Assembly: GCA_035687745.1 (NCBI GenBank)
Contig: DASRVA010000002.1
Coordinates: 1-15,897 of the forward strand
DNA from: DASRVA01 sp035687745
GTDB taxonomy: Bacteria; Gemmatimonadota; Gemmatimonadetes; JACCXV01; JAHWKZ01
Direction: 5' to 3'
Length of the DNA stretch: 15,897 nt
Shown here: positions 14,023 to 15,897 of the stretch, piece by piece
Numbering within the stretch: the first letter of the stretch is position 1
Layout of the letters: every line of letters begins with the position of its first letter
Notes under the pieces: generated by a model
Told to the model about the DNA's origin: nothing
The model's database searches: none
What the model saw: only the letters and a program-made list of their open reading frames with translations
Program-made: the position numbers and the translations under genes

Positions 14023-15539
14023 GCGCCAGTTACGGTCTTGCCGCGGGAGCCGCGGCCCCCGCGCGGTCGGGCAAGCCGCCCGTCCCCACCACGATGGAGG
14101 AGACGGGGCTGATGCCCGAAGCGATCAACGACCTGGTCGTCAAGACCCTGTACGTGAAGGGCGCGACGACCGGGAAGCAGCTCGCCCAGGACCTGCGCCT
14201 TCCGTTCCCTCTGCTCGATGACCTGTACCAGGACCTGCAGCAGCGGCAGCTTGTCGAAGTGCGCCGGGCGACCGGTCACGGCCGCGGCAGCTACCTGTAC
14301 GACCTGACCAGCCAGGGACGCGAGCGGGCGCGCGAGGCGATGACCGCCAACCAGTACGTCGGACCGGCGCCGGTCCCGCTCGAGACCTACCGGCTGTGGG
14401 TCGAGATCCAGACCATTCGCAAGGTCCACATCACGGTGGACAGGATCCAGGCGGGGTTCGGGCACCTGGTCCTCGACACGGAGTTCGTCGAGCAGCTCGG
14501 CCCGGCGATCAACTCGGCCAAGTCGATGTTCCTGTACGGCGACTCCGGAAACGGCAAGACGAACATGGCGGAGTCGATCGCCCGTATGCTGGGCGGGGAC
14601 ATCTTCGTGCCGTACGCCGTCGATGTCGACGGCCAGATCATGGTGGTCTACGATCCCGTCTACCACCGGGCGTTGCCCGACGGGCCCGAGCCGGCAGCCA
14701 ACGGCGACGGTCCGGACTGGCTGGAGAACGCTCCCGGACACGACCAGCGCTTCGCCCGCGTCCATCGGCCGGTCGTGTTCACCGGCGGCGAGCTGACGCT
14801 CGAGGATCTGGATCTCCAGTACGACACGACCAGCAAGATCTACCAGGCCCCCTTCCAGGTGAAGGCGAACGGCGGCGTCCTGATCATCGACGACTTCGGC
14901 CGCCAGCGGGTTCGTCCGCGGGACCTGCTCAACAGGTGGATCGTGCCGCTCGAGAAGCGGATCGACTTCCTGACGCTCCACACCGGGCACAAGTTCCCGG
15001 TGCCGTTCGACTGCCTGCTGATCTTCGCCACGAACCTGAACCCGACCGAGCTCGTGGACGAGGCTTTCCTGCGCCGGATCCACTACAAGATCCACGTCCC
15101 GAGCCCGACGTACGACCAGTACGTCCAGATCTTCCGTCGCTGCTGCGTCGCGAAGCAGATCCCGTTCGTCGCGGGACGGGTGCAGTACATCTACCGCCAG
15201 TACTACGAGCGGATCCCGATGCCTGCGCGCTCCTGCCATCCGCGTGACCTGATCGACCACTTGTGCGACAACGCGCGGTACCTGAACCACAAGCCGGAGC
15301 TGACCATCGATCTGCTGGACCGGGCCTGCAAGTCCTACTTCCTCGACATGCCGGACGAGAGCTACATCTCGGATCCCGCCGAGTACAGGTACGGCAGCCG
15401 CCAGCAGGCCACCATGGGCTCGATCGCCGAGATGATCTCGGGCGGCGAAGAAGAGCCGGCGGTGCCGGAGCCGGCGCTCGAGTCGGCGGCGGACGAGCCG
15501 GGCGAGCCCGCCGACCCCGCCTCTCCGGGAGGTGCGTAG
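14019..15539 (+). CDS. AAA+ ATPase with N-terminal winged-helix domain, Tad-linked
   Basis: The 506-residue protein begins with a low-complexity segment (1-25). A winged-helix-like domain follows (about 30-110: GATTGKQLAQDLRLPFPLLDD, QQRQLVEVRR and YLYDLTSQGRERA). The AAA+ domain (about 145-430) shows Walker A YGDSGNGKTN (Lys180), Walker B VLIIDDFGR (Asp291-Asp292, with Asp in place of the usual catalytic Glu), a sensor-1-like FATNLNP and the later motif DEAFLRRIHYKI. The C-terminal tail is acidic and Pro-rich. No membrane segment is seen. ATG at 14019 overlaps the DUF192 stop, with GGAGGA upstream. Its role is unknown; being coupled to Tad genes, it may regulate or remodel the pilus machine, or act on DNA through the winged helix. 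An IstB/DnaC-like loader role is unlikely in this context. Confidence 0.8.
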   Translation: MSASYGLAAGAAAPARSGKPPVPTTMEETGLMPEAINDLVVKTLYVKGATTGKQLAQDLRLPFPLLDDLYQDLQQRQLVEVRRATGHGRGSYLYDLTSQGRERAREAMTANQYVGPAPVPLETYRLWVEIQTIRKVHITVDRIQAGFGHLVLDTEFVEQLGPAINSAKSMFLYGDSGNGKTNMAESIARMLGGDIFVPYAVDVDGQIMVVYDPVYHRALPDGPEPAANGDGPDWLENAPGHDQRFARVHRPVVFTGGELTLEDLDLQYDTTSKIYQAPFQVKANGGVLIIDDFGRQRVRPRDLLNRWIVPLEKRIDFLTLHTGHKFPVPFDCLLIFATNLNPTELVDEAFLRRIHYKIHVPSPTYDQYVQIFRRCCVAKQIPFVAGRVQYIYRQYYERIPMPARSCHPRDLIDHLCDNARYLNHKPELTIDLLDRACKSYFLDMPDESYISDPAEYRYGSRQQATMGSIAEMISGGEEEPAVPEPALESAADEPGEPADPASPGGA

Positions 15540-15572
15540 ACCCGTCACCGAGAGGGGACGCGCATCGACGCC

Positions 15573-15897
15573 GTGAAGAAGCAGCCGCAGTCCCGCCCCG
15601 TTCCCGGCTCGGAGTACGACGAGATCCGGTTCCGGGAGGCCCTCAGGGATCTGGGCCTCTTCGCGCCGGTCACGCTCGAGGAGATCCAGGGCGCGTACCG
15701 GCGGCGGGCCAAGACCTATCATCCCGACCGCGCCGCCGTGAACGGAAACGCGGCCGAAGCGACCCGCCACATGGAGCGCATCAACCTGGCGCACGGGTAC
15801 GTCGTCCAGCACTACGAACGGTTCGACCGCACGCGGAATCGGGCGCTCCGGCGCGCCATGGCCGGCGACCCGCCGGTCCGGGCCTGGCAGGAGATCC
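15573..15897 (+). CDS. J-domain protein (DnaJ-like), 3' end beyond window
   Basis: From GTG at 15573 the frame stays open for 108 codons to the right edge. Residues 18-85 form a J-domain: helix I (FREALRDLGLF), helix II (LEEIQGAYRRRAKTYH), an intact HPD at 50-52 and helix III (HMERINLAHGYVVQHY). HPD stimulates Hsp70 ATPase activity. The start is uncertain: GAGGGGA at 15552-15558 is 14 bases from the GTG but only five from an in-frame ATC at 15564, and no ATG is available nearby. The gene begins 33 bases after the AAA+ gene on the same strand, so it is probably the next gene of the operon. What follows the J-domain is not visible. Confidence 0.7.
   Translation, partial: MKKQPQSRPVPGSEYDEIRFREALRDLGLFAPVTLEEIQGAYRRRAKTYHPDRAAVNGNAAEATRHMERINLAHGYVVQHYERFDRTRNRALRRAMAGDPPVRAWQEI

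Noticed and set aside
13878..15812. 644-codon open frame on the minus strand
   Set aside because: It is antisense to the AAA+ gene, whose Walker motifs and domain order are clear. The minus translation is Arg/Asp/Val-rich without motifs, typical of a high-GC shadow frame.

Overview
The window is a high-GC chromosomal segment (GC judged by eye at roughly two thirds) from a Gram-negative-type bacterium. An outer-membrane secretin and a lipoprotein-like gene argue for a double membrane. The dense antisense reading frames are a by-product of the base composition. I cannot fix the phylum from sequence alone. A deep-branching environmental lineage is plausible, such as Gemmatimonadota, Eisenbacteria, Rokubacteria or a deltaproteobacterial relative. 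No tRNA, rRNA, CRISPR array or insertion sequence was seen.

Layout. (1) Bases 1-1516, minus strand: a DUF3108-like lipoprotein candidate, followed by an overlapping secreted metalloprotease-like protein (HEATH plus EGDA motifs) that runs off the left edge. (2) Bases 1549-2463, plus strand: a secreted TPR-containing protein of unknown role. (3) Bases 2464-3510: an NtrC-like regulator with a Fis-type HTH but no GAFTGA loop and a broken Walker B, preceded by a sigma-54-like promoter and a palindrome. (4) Bases 3511-3870: a 360-base intergenic region with a terminator candidate, two more copies of the palindrome and a second sigma-54-like promoter. (5) Bases 3871-13660: a nearly complete Tad/Flp pilus cluster: flp1, flp2, cpaA (prepilin peptidase), tadE, cpaB, cpaC (secretin), tadG-like, cpaE/tadZ, cpaF/tadA (ATPase), tadB and tadC. 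(6) Bases 13657-15897: a tightly coupled tail with a DUF192 protein, a winged-helix/AAA+ ATPase and a J-domain protein cut by the right edge.

How the parts work together. Flp prepilins and the pseudopilins TadE/TadG are inserted in the inner membrane, and CpaA cleaves the prepilin leaders. CpaF powers assembly through the TadB/TadC platform, CpaE positions the machine, and CpaB/CpaC form the periplasmic and outer-membrane exit. Start/stop overlaps of 4 bp at cpaE-cpaF, cpaF-tadB, tadC-DUF192 and DUF192-AAA suggest translational coupling, and they tie the DUF192 and AAA+ proteins to the pilus operon.

The most interesting signal is regulatory. The 14-bp palindrome GGAA-N6-TTCC was found by eye only three times in the window: once before the regulator gene and twice before flp1. 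Each of these two regions also holds a near-consensus -24/-12 element. This suggests an autoregulated circuit in which a GAFTGA-less NtrC paralogue binds its own promoter and the pilin promoter. Because the protein lacks the residues needed to remodel sigma-54 polymerase, it more likely acts as a repressor, an anti-activator or a partner of another activator.
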